Positions 9,955-19,900 of a stretch of DNA of 64,000 nucleotides are shown in pieces (the first letter of the stretch is position 1; every line of letters begins with the position of its first letter). The stretch is from NCBI RefSeq assembly GCF_000276665.1, contig NW_004955436.1, positions 20,939,371 through 21,003,370 on the forward strand, given 5' to 3'. The DNA is from Chinchilla lanigera (lineage: Eukaryota; Chordata; Mammalia; Rodentia; Chinchillidae). A model generated the notes under the pieces. It saw only the letters and a program-made list of their open reading frames with translations. It searched no databases and was not told where the DNA came from. The translations under genes and the position numbers were made by a program.

Positions 9955-10137
9955 CTTTTTTATTTTTGCAGCATGGGGTATTGAACGCAGGGCCTTTGAT
10001 GTGAGCTACATTTCAACACTTTGTGTTTCTTTATTTTGAGACAGGGTCTTGCTAAGTCTTGAATTTGCCATCCTCCTGCCTCGGTCTCCCAGAGTGCCGG
10101 GATTATATAGATAAGCATGTACTGCCACACTCGGCTT
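9955..10137 (-). mobile_element. B1-dID composite SINE
   Basis: The reverse ID part (GGGGTATTGAACGCAGGGCC ... GTGAGCTACATTTC) runs into a reverse B1 monomer (TTATTTTGAGACAGGGTC ... CCGGGATTATATAG). The ID part is shortened, as expected for the dID module. Confidence 0.75.
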
Positions 10138-10299
10138 AACTTTGGGTCCTGTTCTGTGGTAAGATGAGGAGTAATCTTAGATATCTTCTTATTTTAAATG
10201 TGGGATAGTTTAATTGAAAAATACATAAGGGATAGAAGGTGGCATGCGACAAGGTGTGTGATGGATGAGAGGCCTGTCTGTGAGTGCCCTTAATACTTT

Positions 10300-10442
10300 T
10301 TTTACGTAGACAGGGTCTTGCTATGTAGTCCAGACTGACCTTGAACTCACTGGGTAGCCCAGGCTGGCCTCGAACTCACAGTGATCCTCCTGCATCAGCC
10401 TCCTGAGTGCCAGGATTACAGGCACGCGCCACCATGCCTGGC
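10300..10442 (-). mobile_element. B1 SINE, dup form
   Basis: Both 29-bp units are clear: 'gtccagactgaccttgaactcactgggtag' then 'cccaggctggcctcgaactcaca'. The promoter half is well kept (GCACGCGCCACCATGCCTGGC). Confidence 0.92.
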
Positions 10443-10779
10443 TAATCCCTTTATTGTAATCTAAATACGTTTGCAAATTGCAAGGACTGCTTAATAGTAA
10501 TAATTTGTGTTACCATTTCTGAAATACCTTTTATCGCTAGCTAACACACTGTAGTCATACCTTGCTACTTGACTGCTTTGAAACCCGTCGACATTGGTAC
10601 TTGTCACATTTTGATGTGAAAAATTTGTCCTGCTGCTGGCTGTGTGGTGCTGGAATGTGTCAGTACCAACTGCACCCGCGTGACTTGCTGCCCTTTCCAG
10701 CCAAAAGCATTTGTTTGATACTCGTCCTGTTGGGTACTTGTCCAGTGCCCTGGATCCGGCTAAAGATAAGCACCAGGAA

Positions 10780-10970
10780 GGTGCAGAATATTCACACTGC
10801 ATTTAACCCTCGTAACTGCTGTACGGGAAAGGACTGTTATCGCCACTGTTTTACTCACAAGGAGACAGTGGCGCAGAGCGGTAAAACAGTTTGTCCATAG
10901 CTGGTAAGTGGTAGAGACATATACAGCGAGGTGCATCCTCCTGCCTCCGCGGTGCGTCAGACGCTTCCTG
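10780..10970 (-). mobile_element. MIR-like SINE fragment
   Basis: TTTAACCCTCGTAACTGC, 'actgttttactcacaaggagacagtggcgcagagcgg', 'ctggtaagtggtagagac' follow the reverse MIR order: lower-case core, then the 'gtaagtgg cagagc' tRNA-like part. Strong divergence. Confidence 0.55.
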
Positions 10971-11235
10971 GGCTGCAGTTTGCACTACAATTTGTCAGAG
11001 CCTGGGTCTAGGAAACCTGTTGGAGACCAGAATCTGCAGGTGCTCAAATCTCTTGCATAAAACAACTCACTTTCTCCAGAAAATTTTCCATGGGGTTGGT
11101 TGAACCCATAAATGTGGAGGTTTACTACATTGTAGATGTGTATTAAAAGTGTTCTCTGAACTTTCAGGTTCAACACTGAAGCATTTCTGAATTTGGCTAG
11201 GCCTTTTCCGTATTATTGTGGTTATTTACAAGGGA
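10971..11235. other. unique sequence
   Basis: No repeat or exon recognised. Confidence 0.35.
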
Positions 11236-11385
11236 AGGCAGACTTGGTGGCGGGCGTCTGAAGTCCCAGCTCCTTGGGAGGTTGAGGCCGATTCCCCTGG
11301 GACTCTGCATCCAGTCAGACTGAAGGACACGGCGAGATCCCGTCTTCAAAACAGAATAGAACAAAACAGCAAAACAAAACACAGT
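11236..11385 (+). mobile_element. B1 SINE, heavily diverged
   Basis: GACTTGGTGGCGGGCGTCTGAAGTCCCAGCTCC and TTGGGAGGTTGAGGCC mark the 5' half. GCGAGATCCCGTCTTCAAAACAG marks the 3' end. Confidence 0.65.
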
Positions 11386-12680
11386 GGGAGAAAAAGTATT
11401 GTGCCGCTAGCCCAATGGCATATTCTTCATGGCTGCTAATGGGTGGCCCATGGGACAATGCTATTGTGAATTTTAATTAATAAGGTTTGAGGATTAATAA
11501 AGTTTGTCTGGGCTCGAGCCTGGCTGGTGAAAGATACTCTCATCTCTAAATACAGAGTCCCTTTGTCAGTGCCGGCCGCCCTTCTCGGCCTCTTTTCTTT
11601 TGCCAGGCATTGGAGATCAGTGTCAGAAGACTGGGCAGAGGAACAGATTCAACTCCGGGCTTGTTTTTATTTAGTAGTCTGTGAGCAAGTTCTCTTCTCT
11701 TTTCCCGCTCCCCGACTGGCTGTGTGTAGATCCCGGGAGGGACTGTGCAGGAGGCTGTCGCAAAGCCGGCCTCAGGGGAAGGGGGAGCTCCGCGTGCTGG
11801 GCGTGGAGGGTGAGAGGCGGCCCGGAGCCGCTGCACCCTCTCACCCCGGAAAGCCTGCAACTGCAGGAGCTCAGCAGAGGCCCCAACCCAGAGCATGGTG
11901 ACCCATAGCCCTTCCCTTAAATCCATGTGGAACTGGCTTCATCCACCTTGGCAGGGCCCTGGCAGAAACGTAAAGCCCTGGTCCCTGCAGACCTGCTCAG
12001 TGGGTGCCCAGGGCAGGGCTCCGCAGGCCTCGGCTTCTTCCAGCGCGCTGGGCTTGGACAGCGGCTGCCCACAGGTTCTGACTCCTCCGACCCGGGGTCA
12101 GAGGCTGAATGTGGAGGCCTTAGTGCGTGTGCCCGTGCACGGCAGTGGCGGCAGATGCCAGGCCTGGTTCCCAGGGGCTGTGTGAGGCTGCCCTGGCCGG
12201 GCACGAGGTACAGCTTCATTGTCACGCTGCAGTGAGACCCCGGCTTTGAGAGCGGCCTCGCTGTTGGCCACGGCTTGGGCGAAGGGCCACCTCACCGATG
12301 TCCCCTTTGCCGGGAGCTTCCAGCAGCGTCCAGGGAGCAGGAGGTGTCCCAGTGCCACCACAGGGGAGGGACACTTTCCAAACACAGTCTGAGGAGAGAG
12401 GCTTACTCCTTCTGAATATGAATGATATAAACCCCTGGCTGGGGATTTCTGAGAGAGAGAGAAAGAGAAAGAGAGAGAGCGCATCCAAAAAACGCAACTA
12501 GTAAAACTTGGGGTAGAAATGGGAAATTTTACTTGTGGCTGAAATACACATATTTGAATAAACGTGAGAAAAAATGTTGCGAGCATGCTTTCACTGAGTA
12601 GTTGGTGCTTCGTTGCTTAGGGTGGTATCCTGTTTTAATTTAACCCAGTATACCTCAGCTTTCCAGTTTACTTAATTTTA
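11386..12680. other. unique, GC-rich 11700-12300
   Basis: No repeat family recognised. GC rises in the middle with scattered CpGs, and long overlapping frames on both strands (11527-12586) look like GC-driven shadows. A short GA-rich microsatellite sits at 12451-12480. The 11440-11530 segment (AATTTTAATTAATAAGG with TTGAGGATTAATAAAG) resembles a conserved AT-rich regulatory element, but this is only an impression. Confidence 0.35.
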
Positions 12681-13034
12681 TTTTAATTTTTTTATTTTAA
12701 AGAGAATTATTTATTTATTTGGTTTTGTCTTTTTGAGTCAGGGTCTCACTGTGCAGTTCAGGCCGGCCTTGAACTCACTTTGTAGCCCAGGCTGGTCTCG
12801 AACTTGCAGCGATCTGTGCATCAGATCTGTGCGTCACCAGGCCCTGCTGTTTTAAAGAGAATTAAAAGAACAATAGCAAAATGCCAGCAACATGGACAAA
12901 AACAAAACAAAGCAAACACGATAAGAATGATACAAGTTTTCAGAACAAAATGATAGGGATTAACAGTAGTTGTTATAGTACGTATTTTTATCTTCATTGG
13001 AGTTGGTCAGATTACCAGATGTAAGGATGCATTT
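12681..13034 (-). mobile_element. LINE-1 3' UTR, split by a B1
   Basis: The left part ends ATTTTAAAGAGAATTA. After a B1 the sequence resumes with the same bases and continues through 'aacaatagcaaaatgccagc', GATACAAGTTTTCAGAAC and 'aaatgatagggattaacagtagttgttatag'. The same string recurs at 36720-37090 beside L1 ORF2, which identifies the family. Confidence 0.65.
12710..12849 (-). mobile_element. B1 SINE, dup form, with 15-bp TSD
   Basis: It is flanked by TTTTAAAGAGAATTA at 12695-12709 and 12850-12864, a perfect TSD. Both 29-bp units are present. The promoter half is shortened ('cagcgatctgtgcatcagatctgtgcgtcacc'), apparently by an internal deletion. Confidence 0.92.
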
Positions 13035-13185
13035 TATTTTATTTTTTGAGACAGGGTCTCACTGTGTAGTGCAGACTGGCCTTGAACTTGCTCATGTAGC
13101 CCAGGTTGGCCTCGAGCTCACGGCAATCCTCCTGCCTCAGCCTCCTGAGTACTGGAATTAGAGGCATGCAGCACCACATCTGGCT
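13035..13185 (-). mobile_element. B1 SINE, dup form
   Basis: TTTTGAGACAGGGTCTCACTG, units 'gtgcagactggccttgaacttgctcatgtag' and 'cccaggttggcctcgagctcacgg', then CCTCCTGAGTACTGGAATTAG. Confidence 0.9.
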
Positions 13186-13289
13186 CCAGTTCATTTTTAT
13201 TTACGTAATCTATCCATAAGTTACTTGTTAGTGTGGTATAATTCACAGTAATTCAGAGAAGTAATGATAGCGAACAGTTTCATAAAAAA

Positions 13290-13485
13290 TAGCAGAACAT
13301 AGTGGTTAAGAAACAAGAGTTATAAGTAGCTAGTGACTGAATAAATTACTCAACCTCTCTGTGCTTAAATTTTCTCCTTAGGAAAATATGCCTTTCACTA
13401 ATACTGCAGTGGTGGTTGTGGTGATAAAGTCAAACATACAGAGCAGTGCCTGACCCAGAATAAAATATTAGCTGGTACTTTGAAC
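13290..13485 (+). mobile_element. MIR SINE, nearly full length
   Basis: CATAGTGGTTAAGAAACAAGAG (tRNA-like part), 'actcaacctctctgtgcttaaattttctcc' (core) and 'gagcagtgcctgacccagaataaaatattagc' (LINE-like 3' end) occur in the MIR order. Confidence 0.75.
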
Positions 13486-13493
13486 TGCATTGG

Positions 13494-13579
13494 GCTGAGG
13501 TTATAGCTCAGTGCTGCAGCGCCTGTTGGCAAGCACAAGGCCCTGAGTTCAATTCCTGGCACCTTAAAAAAAAAAAAAA
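13494..13579 (+). mobile_element. ID SINE
   Basis: GGGCTGAGGTTATAGCTCAG carries the A-box and CCTGAGTTCAATTCCTGGCACC the B-box, with a 13-A tail. Confidence 0.88.
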
Positions 13580-13837
13580 CCTGTACCTTACTGTTCGTTA
13601 GTGTATTTTTTAGGTTTTTTCTGAGTGTATTTTAAGATCGAAATATAAATAAAGTTAAGATAATGGAAAGATTGGACTAAATAGTAGATTGAAAGGATGG
13701 ATGAGACTTGAATATTTTATTGGATCTTAGGAGTATAACATTTTCTGGTGTGTGCTTTGTTCTTGTTAATGAGTTTCTAGAGAGCTGATGGCCAGTGTGA
13801 TAATTGGGCTATTTCTGGGCTTTTGGATCATAGTTTT

Positions 13838-13940
13838 AAAAATTTTTTTTTTTTTTTTTTTTCTGGTACTGGGAACCGAACTCACGACCTTGCGCTGGCC
13901 AGGCAGGTGCTGTGCCGCTGAGCTAAATCCCCAGCCGCTA
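13838..13940 (-). mobile_element. ID SINE with 13-bp TSD
   Basis: Long poly-T, then TCTGGTACTGGGAACCGAAC and TGTGCCGCTGAGCTAAATCC. GGATCATAGTTTT at 13825-13837 and 13941-13953 is a perfect TSD. It shares the CCGCTGAGCTAAATCC variant with the copies at 41468 and 53809. Confidence 0.95.
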
Positions 13941-14253
13941 GGATCATAGTTTTGGGTAAGACAGTAATTTAATTCTGAAGGTACAGAATATTGGATCACA
14001 GTGGTGCAGGGTGTTCCCTAAAAATGGTGTTTTGATTACATGTCTGATACGAGTTTGATGTCTTTTTTCCTCTTTTCAAATTGAGGTCAGGTACAATTAA
14101 GTTGGTGAGGAGTTTGGCTGGTTGAGTATCAGCGAATTGGTTTTATTCCATGCAGGTAATCTCGAATGTAGAAACCTGTCAGGTTACAAAAGTTAATTTG
14201 TAAGTTGTTTTGGGTTCATCATACATTTCCTCCTATGAACTGTGTTTCCAAAG

Positions 14254-14314
14254 CGTAACCAGGCCCAGGGCAGCCCCTGAGCCTGTTCAACCTGAAATAC
14301 AACCTAAGGATCAG
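14254..14314 (+). other. weak internal-exon candidate
   Basis: A possible acceptor (pyrimidine-rich 'catttcctcc...tgtgtttccaaag') precedes a GC-richer 61-base segment that ends in a strong donor, TCAG/GTAAGA, at 14314/14315. One frame is open throughout and rich in Pro, Glu and Gln. Acceptors at 14262, 14268 or 14272 are also possible. I do not recognise the protein, and such donor-like strings occur by chance, so this is only a candidate. Confidence 0.2.
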
Positions 14315-14917
14315 GTAAGAATTTGCTGTGGGAAAATGACAACAACAACAATAGTAGTAAATGACAGTCAGGGTGTGAGTGTGGCGTGTTCCCGCCCCTT
14401 GCAGCCCTTTTTCCCTGAGCTGTGAGACCCTGGTCGTGTCTGTCATGGGCATGGTTTGGACCAGGTCTTGCGTTCCTTTCTATCCATAATATCCAAGGGA
14501 GTGGTGGGGCTTTATGCTACGATATAAGATGTGTGGGCAAGAAGCCTTGAAGTAGGGGGCCGGGGAGTTCCCTTCAGGACGGGTGACAGCCCCAGGTATG
14601 TGTGGGACCCTAGCTCCTGGCAGCTGGCAGCTCGAAGAGTGTTTGTCTGAAGGGCCACTTGCAGTGCCTCTTTTAAGCTTTCCTCGGGATTTTAAATGGA
14701 TCAAGGCCAGCAGTTTTACCAGTTCATAAAGCCCATTTAAATGTTGTTTGCTTTTTCTTTCTTACCTATCTCTGTTGCTGGAAATGATTATTTTCACAGG
14801 TAAATAGTTTTACCCTTATTTTGAAGACCATACCAGAGACTGTACCATACAGTCTGTAGTTTAATGTCTATAAACCCACTTTTATTTACGGATAAAATAC
14901 AAGAAAATATTCATTCC
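14315..14917. other. unique sequence
   Basis: No repeat recognised except a small CAA-rich run near 14340. No gene seen. Confidence 0.35.
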
Positions 14918-15065
14918 ATTTTATATGTGTGTATTACATACGATCTCTGCTCGGAGATTCTGTGTGCTTGTGTATGTAGGGGTTTTTCTCTCTCTCTCTC
15001 TCTCTTTTTATATGTGTGTATTACATACGATCTCTGCTCGGAGATTCTGTGTGCTTGTGTATGTG
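14918..15065. repeat. 87-bp-period tandem duplication
   Basis: A block of about 57 bases beginning TTTTATATGTGTGTATTAC at 14918 is repeated almost perfectly from 15005. Between them lies a short spacer with a (TC)n run (14988-15004). The central CATACGATCTCTGCTCGGAG is unchanged in both copies. Confidence 0.95.
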
Positions 15066-16017
15066 CATGTATGTGCGAGCTTTTGATTGATTTCACAAGC
15101 GATATGCAAAGCATTACAGATCCTTCCCACCTCCACTGTATGTTCTTTGTAAAATGATCTGAATTGTTTATAGAATCCAACAAACTTTGGGTAAAGTACA
15201 TGTTTTTAAATCATGTTGAGCTTGTTAAACAAAATTCCTGTCAAGTCCCATGTAGCTCCATGTCAAGCATGACTTGAAAACCGTTTCCCCAAGTGGCCCT
15301 GTCTTAACAATTTATGTTTGTGAGCGAGTTCCTCAGCAGGAATCAGATTCTGGGAGGTCACGATTTTCTTTCAAGTTCCACTTCCACAGTGAAAATGAAC
15401 TTCTGTTTTTTAACTTGAAAAACACTTAGTGAAGAGTTTTTAGCTCTGTGCTGTTATTGTGTTATATGGGGCTGGGCTTCCCCATTCCTTTAGCCAGAAA
15501 TGGAGCTTGACAGCTCTTATTTTATTTTATTTTAGTTTTTTGGTAGCTATAAAAATGAAGGAAGGGAGAAAGGGAAGAAGAGGTTAAAAAAAATCCTGAG
15601 TCTGGGAAACTGTTCCAGTCACTTAAATCTTAGCGATGTAAGTGTCTGTCTTAACAGGTCAGGACAAAATACGTCTTTGCGTTTTTTTTTTTCCCCAGTT
15701 AAATACCTCCCCCTTGGGATATCACTTTGCAAATTCTTCAGATTTTCTCACTGAAAACATATGAATAGCTAAACGTTAATACTAAGAATAATTAGAAAAT
15801 ATCACAGTTTGTACAGGGACTTTCCAGTTGAGTTACTGGATTCCAAGTTGCTGGAATTTTAGCTGATTGTTCATTTTTCTTCCTTGCCATTGAAGTTAAT
15901 GGAGGATGGAGATGATAGGAATACTGTAGAAACATTTTTACGGTATGAACTTCCTGAAAAGGGCTGTATCTCATATTTTAGAGTTGTCATATAGTACTTT
16001 AAATTGAGCCAGTGAGC
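15066..16017. other. unique, AT-rich sequence
   Basis: No SINE, LINE or exon recognised over about 950 bases apart from a short TTTTA-rich run near 15520. Confidence 0.4.
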
Positions 16018-16275
16018 CCAGCATGGTGGCGCATGCCTGTAATCCCAGCACTCAGGAGGCTGAGGCAGGAGGATCATTGCGAGTTTGAGACCAGCCTGGG
16101 CTACAAAGTGAGCTCAAGGCCAGCCTGAACTGCATAGTGAGACCCTGTCTCTCTTTTTCTTTTGTACCGGGAATTGAACTCAGGACCTTGCACTTGCCAG
16201 GCAGGCACTCGTGCCACTGAGCTATATCCCCGGCCTAAGACCCTGTCTCAAAAAAAAAAAAAAAAAAAAAAAAAA
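16018..16275 (+). mobile_element. B1 SINE, dup form, interrupted by an ID
   Basis: This is the clearest duplication in the window: GAGACCAGCCTGGGCTACAA then GAGCTCAAGGCCAGCCTGAA, units of 29 bases. The 3' end AGACCCTGTCTC is repeated at 16140-16151 and 16238-16249 around a minus-strand ID. The second copy carries the original 26-A tail. Confidence 0.95.
16152..16237 (-). mobile_element. ID SINE nested in the B1 3' end
   Basis: TTGTACCGGGAATTGAACTC ... GTGCCACTGAGCTATATCC, in the minus orientation, inserted into the B1 terminus with a 12-bp TSD made of B1 sequence. Confidence 0.95.
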
Positions 16276-16462
16276 GAATTGAGCCCGTGTGTAGATCTAT
16301 TTCAGAAGGAATTGGAAAGAGTTCTGAATTTCCTGTTAAGTCCTAAGTCCTTTTGCTCAGATAGTTCTCTTGTGCCCCATTGTGTGTTAGAACTAGACTG
16401 CCTCACCATTCAGGTGGTTGTGTTGATGAGACCAAGCCAAATAGTCTTTTTAATCTACTGTG

Positions 16463-16548
16463 AGGGCTGGGGGTTGCTCAGTCAGTCATAGAGCAGTGGC
16501 CTAGCAAGCATGAGGTCCAGAGTTCAATCCCCGGTATCCCCCCACATA
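16463..16548 (+). mobile_element. ID SINE
   Basis: GGGCTGGGGGTTGCTCAGTC, CCTAGCAAGCATGAGG and CAGAGTTCAATCCCCGG, followed by a short CATAAAA tail. Confidence 0.85.
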
Positions 16549-16887
16549 AAATTCTATTTTAATATAGTGTGGTTTTCAATTAATTTTCCTGGCTTGCAGA
16601 AAATAATTTAATAATTCAGTTTCTAGAAGTCAGACTTTCATGATGGTGGTCGGGGGAATAATTAGGAAGGGGAAGGAAAGTCCTAGGGAGGTCAAAGTGA
16701 TAAAATCCTATTTTGCTTACTAGGTGCTGCATCCTTTGAAGTAACAGTCATCAAAGGTGGAACACTGGTAGTGATTCATTTCAGGCTTTGTACACTTTCT
16801 CTCCAAGAACAAACTGACTTCGTGGCCATGGACCTGAGCCACTGGGCCAGGCCCTATGGTTGTGGTAGTCTTTTAAAATTTGGCTGA

Positions 16888-17012
16888 TTTTTTTTTTTTT
16901 TCTGAAACAGAGTCTCACTATGTATTTCAGGCTGGCCTTAAACTCACAGCAATCCTCCTGCCTCAGCCTCCCAAGTGCTGGGATTGCAGGTGTGCACCAC
17001 CATGTCTGGTAG
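16888..17012 (-). mobile_element. B1 SINE, no internal duplication
   Basis: TCTGAAACAGAGTCTCACTATG, one CAGGCTGGCCTTAAACTCAC unit, and a well-kept promoter half ending GTGCACCACCATGTCTGG. Confidence 0.9.
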
Positions 17013-17051
17013 CAGGCCTTAGATCTTGTAGATGAATCCTCTAATTTTTTC

Positions 17052-17271
17052 CTCTGTTTTTTTTTTTTTTTTTTTTTTGGACCAGGAGTTAAACTGGGAA
17101 TCGAACTCACGAACTTGTGCTTGCCAGGCAGGCACTTGTGCTGCTGAGCTATATCCCCAGCCCAAGGATTTGAACCTTTTTTTTTTTTTTTCTTTTGTTG
17201 TACTGGGGATCAAACTCAGGACCTTGTGCTTGCCAGGCAGGCACTTGTACCACTGAGCTATTTCCCCAGCC
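17052..17271 (-). mobile_element. head-to-tail ID dimer within one TSD
   Basis: Two reverse ID bodies (about 17080-17162 and 17190-17271), each with its own poly-T, are joined by a short 'aaggatttgaacc' linker. CTAATTTTTTC occurs at 17041-17051 and again at 17272-17282, outside both copies. No TSD is visible around the inner copy. Confidence 0.8.
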
Positions 17272-17499
17272 CTAATTTTTTCTGTTTTTACATCTTACTG
17301 CCTTTTTGTTTTACTTTTGGCACATTTCTTTTTTTCTCTCTCTTCCAGCTCTTCTACTGAACGTTTCTGTTATCAGGTTTTTAATTTGCAAAGCTCCCAT
17401 TATTACTATTTTTAGTATTAGTATTTTTAGTTCAAGTATTCTTTTATAAAACAAATTGCTTTTAGTTCTTGTCTTTTGCTAGCTCTTTGAGAATATTAA

Positions 17500-17703
17500 T
17501 ATTGTTTTTGGTGGTGCCAAGGATGGAACCCAGGGCTTTCACATGGAACTACACCTCCAGCCCCTCACTCCCGTTTCTTTTTTAAATTTTGAGACAGGGC
17601 CTCACTAAGTCACTGAGGTGCCCAGGCTGGCCTCCAACTCCTGAAGCTCCTGCCTTAGCCTCCCAGAGCGCTGGGATTACAAGTGTGTCCCCCATGCCTG
17701 GCT
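17500..17703 (-). mobile_element. B1-dID composite SINE
   Basis: The reverse dID (GATGGAACCCAGGGCTTTCAC ... GAACTACACCTCCAGCC) continues into a reverse B1 monomer (TTTTGAGACAGGGCCTCACT ... GCGCTGGGATTACAAG). Confidence 0.85.
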
Positions 17704-17879
17704 ATTAGTGGGTCTTAAGTCTCCTTCACCTTTAACAGTATACCTAGGGACACTTTTTATCTCTGGTTTTTCATCTTCTTAAACTGAATGCATTTCCCCC
17801 ACGCCTCCCTTGCCTTCTCTGTTCTGTTAGGGGTATGGCCATTCTTCTAAAGGTGTAAAATTTTTAAAAACTATTGAGA

Positions 17880-18060
17880 ATTTTAAAAAACTATTTTTAC
17901 AGTACTGACATAATAATTTGATATTTGTGGGATATAGTGTGATAATCTGAAACATTATACCATATGTAATGATCACATTAGGGGAGTCAGAGTTTCCATT
18001 TCTTTAAACATTTAATGTTTCTGTCTGTTAGGAACCTTCAAGTTACATTTCTACATTCCT
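17880..18060. mobile_element. probable old L1 3' UTR fragment
   Basis: 'gatatagtgtgataatctgaaacattatacc' and GTAATGATCACATTAGGGGAGTC resemble the 3' UTR of old mammalian L1 ('tgataatgtgtaatgatcaaatcagg...'). Strand and boundaries are uncertain. Confidence 0.45.
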
Positions 18061-18294
18061 TTAAGATAGTGCTCACCTAGAATAAAGTCCTTACATATGG
18101 CATTTAATAATCCTGGGAAATCTGAAACCTTTATTCCTAACTTGATGTTTGTTCACACATGTTTTTTTGCCTACCATCTCTTTTAGTTTACTCCTTTAAA
18201 ATTATTAGTATGTATTTGTAGTGCATCATGAGTTCATCTTCAGGGATTGGTGCACATATTGCATCTTAATAATTTATTTTTATAATTTAAAACA

Positions 18295-18425
18295 TTTTTT
18301 TTTTTTTATTTTGAGACAATACCTCAGCTAGTCTAGGTTAGCCTGGAACTCTTGACCCTCCTGCCTAAGCTGGAGGCAGTCTTGTGCAGCTGGCATTGTA
18401 GGTGTGTACCACCACACTTGGCCTA
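18295..18425 (-). mobile_element. B1 SINE, old
   Basis: TTATTTTGAGACAATACCTC, GGTTAGCCTGGAACTCTTG and GTGTGTACCACCACACTTGGCC. Strong divergence and no duplication. Confidence 0.75.
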
Positions 18426-18529
18426 GTCATTTTAAGGATCAGCTTTAACTTATTTGCCTTGCTTGCCCTTCTAGATACCCAGGCAGTGAATGGTTTTTTT
18501 CAACAAGTTTTTTTTTTAAGCTTTATTTT

Positions 18530-18660
18530 ATTTTCAGTTGCCAAATGGTAATGATACACAATGTGGAGTACAGGGTGGTATTTGGATGCATGTATATATT
18601 GTGGAATGATCAGATTAATTAACAAAGAAATTTCTTCTATTTAGAATATGTTCATTCACT
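18530..18660. mobile_element. probable old L1 3' UTR fragment
   Basis: 'tttattttcagttgccaaatggtaatgatacac' and 'gtatatattgtggaatgatcagattaattaac' resemble the same old L1 3' UTR as 17880-18060. Confidence 0.45.
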
Positions 18661-18697
18661 TTATCCATACTCATCCACTGTATACCTGGTCCATCAA

Positions 18698-18699
<2 letters not shown>

Positions 18700-18737
<38 letters not shown>
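18700..18737. repeat. (GT)n microsatellite
   Basis: About 18 uninterrupted GT units, adjoining the 3' side of a reverse dID-B1. It probably grew from that element's tail. Confidence 0.97.
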
Positions 18738-18742
<5 letters not shown>

Positions 18743-18845
18743 GGGGATTGAATGTTGCACTAAGCAACATCCCCAGAGCCTTTTTATATGTTTTATTAGG
18801 CTGTGCTTGAAGTTGCAATCCTCCGGTCTCTACCTCTGAGAGTGC
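18738..18845 (-). mobile_element. B1-dID composite, degraded
   Basis: GCTGGGGATTGAATGTTGC ... CAACATCCCCAGAGCC is a dID, followed by a poorly conserved B1 (GAAGTTGCAATCCTCCGG). Confidence 0.55.
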
Positions 18846-19233
18846 TCGCTCTATTCGTAGACAGTGTCTCCCAGGTCTTCTGGACTTGCAGTCTTCCTGC
18901 CTCTGCCTAGGGTCTTGGTGCCTTGGTCCTCCTTGAGACTCTTACCTACATGATACAAACCAGCAGTCAGCTCAACAGATGCAATTTCCCACTAGAGAAA
19001 GAGCCGAGAGCCAACTGCAGAACCCTAGTCCACCTCCAGTGCATGGGGTGTTAGCTCCCCGCCTGCTAGGCCCTTCCCCCACTGAGGACAGAGTGACTGG
19101 TGAAGCGCTTTCCTGGCCAGCTCTGTCGCTGTCCTCCAAGGCCCAGAGCTTCTGATCTGGGAGCAGCCACAGCTGCAGAACACACAGGGCTGGGTGGACC
19201 CCGCCTGCCTTATGGAGTCCAGACCCACTCTGG

Positions 19234-19325
19234 TTGGTTTGTTTTTGAGACAGTGTTTTCATCTGTGATCCACATTGGCCTTGAACTCTAAGTGGTCCTG
19301 CCTCAGCCTCCCAAGTGCTAGGATT
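19234..19325 (-). mobile_element. B1 SINE, truncated
   Basis: TTTTTGAGACAGTGTTTTC, CATTGGCCTTGAACTC and CCTCCCAAGTGCTAGGATTA. The distal promoter part is missing. Confidence 0.8.
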
Positions 19326-19612
19326 AACACTGGATTTACTCTCAACTACACTAGACACCTTTCCTGGTCCTAGAAGGAGAGCTGGCAGCGGGGTGCAGGT
19401 TCTCTACTGTGTGCTTTCCTGTGGTCTGCAGGTGTCTTCTGGGTAGGACAGACTTGTACCCAGGGCTTTGGAGCTGGTACCTGGCTTGGTCGTGGCAGAT
19501 CTGCCAGGTCATCACACTACCACCTCTTTCTCTCTCTCTCTCCTCCCTCCTCCTTTTCCGTCTCCTTGTTACACACCAGCCTTTTAAACTTTATTTTACA
19601 GTGTTTTGATGC

Positions 19613-19765
19613 TGGGCGTGGTGGTGTATGCCTGCAATCCCAGTGTTTGAGAGGCTGAGGCAGGAGGTTCTCTGTGAGTTTGAAGCCAGCCTGGGCTACA
19701 TAGTGAGTTCAAGACCAGCCTGAACTACATAGCAAGACCCTGTCTCAAAATTTTTATATATTTTT
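19613..19765 (+). mobile_element. B1 SINE, dup form
   Basis: GCTGGGCGTGGTGGTGTATGCC, both CTGGGCTACATAGTGAGTTC and CCTGAACTACATAGC units, and a GACCCTGTCTC end. Confidence 0.93.
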
Positions 19766-19795
19766 ATTAAAAAAAATATAGACATACATTTTTCT

Positions 19796-19900
19796 TCTGA
19801 GACATTTTCAAGCTGAGTTTCCCAAGATGAGAAACCTTGTGCTCCTCCTGCTTCTGCCTTCCGAGTAGCTGAGATTGCATGCGTGGGCCACTATGGCCAG
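19796..19900 (-). mobile_element. B1-like SINE, old
   Basis: CTTCTGAGACATTTTCAAGC, CTCCTGCTTCTGCCTTCCG and GGGCCACTATGGCCAG, strongly diverged. Confidence 0.55.
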
